The notes beneath the pieces were generated by a model. The model was not told the DNA's origin. It saw nothing but the letters and a program-made list of their open reading frames with translations, and made no database searches. From DATHVR01 sp035461175 (GTDB lineage: Bacteria > Actinomycetota > Acidimicrobiia > Spongiisociales > ZC4RG35), in the NCBI GenBank assembly GCA_035461175.1, contig DATHVR010000115.1:1-32387 (forward strand): a stretch of DNA of 32,387 nucleotides. The letters are read 5' to 3'. The first letter of the stretch is position 1. Every line of letters starts with the position of its first letter. Positions 30,571-32,387 of this stretch are shown in pieces. Both the position numbers and the translations under genes were made by a program.

Positions 30571-31661
30571 TTCTTCTCCCGTGTCAGTGTGGCGAGGCCC
30601 CGGTCGGCCGCCATCAGAGTCTGTTCGGAGATGTCGCTGCCCTCCAGGGCTTCTCGTGCCTCGCGGTCGAGGCCGGCCCCGCCTCCGTCCCGATCGAACC
30701 ACTGGCGGGCCTGGGCGCGGATGCTCTCCAGGGCGGCCTCGGTATCGCCGCTTCGCTGCAGGATCCCCGCCACCGAGTCGAGATACAACTCCCGGCCTGG
30801 AGGTAGCCGGCGGTGACGATCGTAGGGGGGGCCGAATCGGCGGCCATAGGCGATGAGCCCCAGCACGCCGACGACCGCCATCATCGTCAGAACCGTGCGC
30901 CACCGTGACGGCAGCAACGACCAGAAGCCGCCTTCCTCCCGGAAACCGTGACGGAACTCGTCGAAGTAGATCGGTCCGTTCGGATCGATCATCCCCACTG
31001 CCGCCACCGCCGCATCCGGTGCCCCCAGGCCCTGGTTCTGCACGGGGAGGGGGTCGGCCAGCCACACGAAGGTACCGTCCCCCACGATCCGCTCGATCGC
31101 CACCATCCGGCCGTCGTCGGCAACCAGGAGGGGACGATCGCCTGGGGCCGCCTCGAACGAACCGAACCCGGACAGGGGTACATCGGTGATCGAGGCATCG
31201 TCGAGCGAGCCCGCCGGTCGGGCCGCGGCGGCTCCCTCGGAGCGCCAGACGGGAGGGTCGGCCAGGAGCCTGGCCACTGCCGTGTTCGGGCCCACTGCCA
31301 CCACCCGCCCGAGCGACTGCATCATCACCTCGAGCCGATTCAACTCGTCGGCGGTGTAGTCGGTCTCGCCCACGTCGGCGAGCACGACCGTTCCTGTCGG
31401 ATCGAACGTGGCTTCGTCGAGGGGACGGCGTACCCGAACCACGTCGTAACCCAGTCGCTCCAGCGTCCCGGCGAGGGCGGCGGTGCCGGCACGGGTCGTC
31501 ACATAGGAGGACCCGTCGGGGCCGGTGACGGCTCCGCCACTGCTGAACAACCCTCCCAACCAGACCACGAGGTTGAGCAGAACCACAAGGCCGCCCACCC
31601 ACAGCAAGGTGCGGCGGGTACGTCTGCCCTCCTCGGTCAGAGTCGTCGAGGGAGGGATCAT
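30567..31661 (-). CDS. DUF4350 domain protein
   Basis: The 364-residue protein has one membrane helix near the N-terminus (about 20-41) and another at about 255-272, with the domain between them outside the membrane (SSYVTTRAGTAALAGTLERLGYDVVRVRRPLDE..., LADVGETDYTADELNRLE). The cytoplasmic tail has PPGRELYLDSVAGILQRSG and an acidic/basic helix. The family is found between DUF4129 and MoxR genes. Its ATPase partner overlaps its stop. The 73-bp gap to the DUF4129 gene holds a 27-bp tandem repeat. Confidence 0.88.
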   Translation of the reverse strand: MIPPSTTLTEEGRRTRRTLLWVGGLVVLLNLVVWLGGLFSSGGAVTGPDGSSYVTTRAGTAALAGTLERLGYDVVRVRRPLDEATFDPTGTVVLADVGETDYTADELNRLEVMMQSLGRVVAVGPNTAVARLLADPPVWRSEGAAAARPAGSLDDASITDVPLSGFGSFEAAPGDRPLLVADDGRMVAIERIVGDGTFVWLADPLPVQNQGLGAPDAAVAAVGMIDPNGPIYFDEFRHGFREEGGFWSLLPSRWRTVLTMMAVVGVLGLIAYGRRFGPPYDRHRRLPPGRELYLDSVAGILQRSGDTEAALESIRAQARQWFDRDGGGAGLDREAREALEGSDISEQTLMAADRGLATLTREKK

Positions 31662-31683
31662 CCGGCGGGGGCCGTGGGAGAAC

Positions 31684-31737
31684 GGGCGGGAGTCGGGGTG
31701 GGATAGATGCGGGCGGGGGTCGGGGTGGGATACATCA
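31684..31737. repeat. Two tandem 27-bp units between DUF4129 and DUF4350 genes
   Basis: Two head-to-tail copies of 27 bp (31684-31710 and 31711-31737) agree at 23 of 27 positions; the shared core is GTCGGGGTGGGATA. The second copy ends with the stop codon of the DUF4129 gene. It may be a duplication in a short intergenic gap; a regulatory role is not evident. Confidence 0.7.
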
Positions 31738-32334
31738 GCGAGTGGTCGCCAGGACGGTGGACGCCAGGCGGCGGGCGCCGCTCACGTCCGCCTCAGTAGC
31801 GGGCTTGTCCCCGTAGACCACGGCGTCGAAGCGTTCGGCCAGGTGCCGGAAGTCGCCTGAATCGAGGGCCTCGGTCAGGCTGCCCGTGGTAGTCCCCGGT
31901 GTGAGGTCGATGACACCGGCCCGGTCGAGATGGATGAGGGCGGCCTGAAACAGCAGATGGAACGCCTCGTCGAGGTCGCCGCGTGCCTCGGCTTGACCGG
32001 CCCGGCGCTCGAGATCGGCCGGGTCCAACCCCCGCACCCATTCGTGTTCCCTCCGGATCCGCGCTTCGACTCGCCGAGCGCGGCGACGGCCCAGGTTGGT
32101 AGTGATGAGGGCGGTGGCGAGGACGAGGACGGCGCCGACCAGCAACGCCATCACCAATGGTCCCCCGACGGCCTCGGAGATGGCCGTAACCCACTCCACG
32201 AATCGCACCCAGGCTCGTTCCAGGAATTCGACCAGACGGGTCCACCACGGGCTGCCCAGTCGGTAGCGGGGTTGGGAGAGTTCGTCGGTGGCGGCGCGAA
32301 CGATCTCGTCGGCGGGGGGCCACTCGCCCCTCAT
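31735..32334 (-). CDS. DUF4129 domain protein
   Basis: The 199-residue protein has one membrane helix (about 57-80: GGPLVMALLVGAVLVLATALITTNL) and a cytoplasmic C-terminal DUF4129 domain (RRAGQAEARGDLDEAFHLLFQAALIHLDRAGVIDLTPGTTTGSLTEAL..., FDAVVYGDKPATEADV). It belongs to the DUF58/MoxR/DUF4350 set. Its ATG overlaps the stop of a further upstream gene (ATGA), of which only the end is in the window. Confidence 0.88.
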   Translation of the reverse strand: MRGEWPPADEIVRAATDELSQPRYRLGSPWWTRLVEFLERAWVRFVEWVTAISEAVGGPLVMALLVGAVLVLATALITTNLGRRRARRVEARIRREHEWVRGLDPADLERRAGQAEARGDLDEAFHLLFQAALIHLDRAGVIDLTPGTTTGSLTEALDSGDFRHLAERFDAVVYGDKPATEADVSGARRLASTVLATTR

Positions 32335-32387
32335 CGGCTGCCGGGTGTGCCGAGTCCGAAAGGATCCTCGTCGTCGGGTGAGGTCAG
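32331..32387 (-). CDS. 3' end of an unidentified gene (partial)
   Basis: Eighteen codons and a TGA are visible, reading LTSPDDEDPFGLGTPGSR, continuing past the right edge. The TGA overlaps the ATG of the DUF4129 gene, typical of a coupled operon partner. The peptide is too short to assign; neighbours in related clusters suggest another membrane or envelope protein, which is a guess. Confidence 0.6.
   Translation of the reverse strand: MTSPDDEDPFGLGTPGSR

Overview
The window is high-GC bacterial DNA with actinobacterial (Actinomycetota) gene content. Supporting marks are an InhA/FabI-type enoyl-ACP reductase, a response regulator / histidine kinase / GerMN-lipoprotein set resembling MtrA-MtrB-LpqB, and the order rpmB / FakA-like / recG / rsmD / coaD / SepIVA-like coiled coil / DUF177 / rpmF / plsX / rnc. 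An RDD / SpoIIM / DUF58 / MoxR / DUF4350 / DUF4129 cluster adds to this, as do many starts with a TANNNT box 6-10 nt upstream and no Shine-Dalgarno, as expected for leaderless mRNAs. The lineage looks non-mycobacterial; Acidimicrobiia is a guess. I see no tRNA, rRNA, transposase, integrase or CRISPR array.

Region 1-1526 has no credible protein gene and is the most unusual part. A central AT-richer stretch (about 500-580) with TTTTTCGCG/CGCGAAAAA inverted repeats separates two divergent tracts. Each is a run of consecutive hairpins, several closed by GNRA or UUCG tetraloops, and each ends in a similar terminator-like hairpin: one on the minus strand (about 480 to 300), one on the plus strand (about 620 to 980). 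Just past each terminator lie about 100-bp palindromic repeats with GTCGGGCGAC/GTCGCCCGAC ends, so the locus is flanked by long inverted arms. Another, degenerate copy lies at 15981-16082. I read this as a candidate pair of divergent structured RNAs in a repeat-bounded element.

1527-8231: a PH-SHOCT membrane protein overlaps a fatty-acyl-CoA synthetase. A DrrAB-type ABC exporter faces a WYL-domain regulator across a perfect 9-bp palindrome. Then come a small conserved protein, a small membrane protein and an enoyl-ACP reductase. 8242-12366: an orphan GAF histidine kinase, divergent from an alpha/beta hydrolase that overlaps a membrane-anchored MurF-like ligase. 12380-17330: the MtrAB-LpqB-like signalling operon (minus) and, divergently, a D-Ala-D-Ala ligase. 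17406-18778: an Lrp/AsnC-type ligand-binding protein, a flavodoxin, and rpmB with a small OB/cold-shock-like partner.

18951-26717 is a housekeeping block in which most genes overlap or nearly touch: a FakA-like protein lacking its kinase domain, recG, rsmD, coaD, the SepIVA-like protein, DUF177, rpmF, plsX and rnc, with a DUF2237 gene inserted in reverse. 26714-32387 holds RDD and SpoIIM genes with abutting divergent starts, then a minus-strand DUF58-MoxR-DUF4350-DUF4129 cluster whose next upstream gene runs off the right edge.
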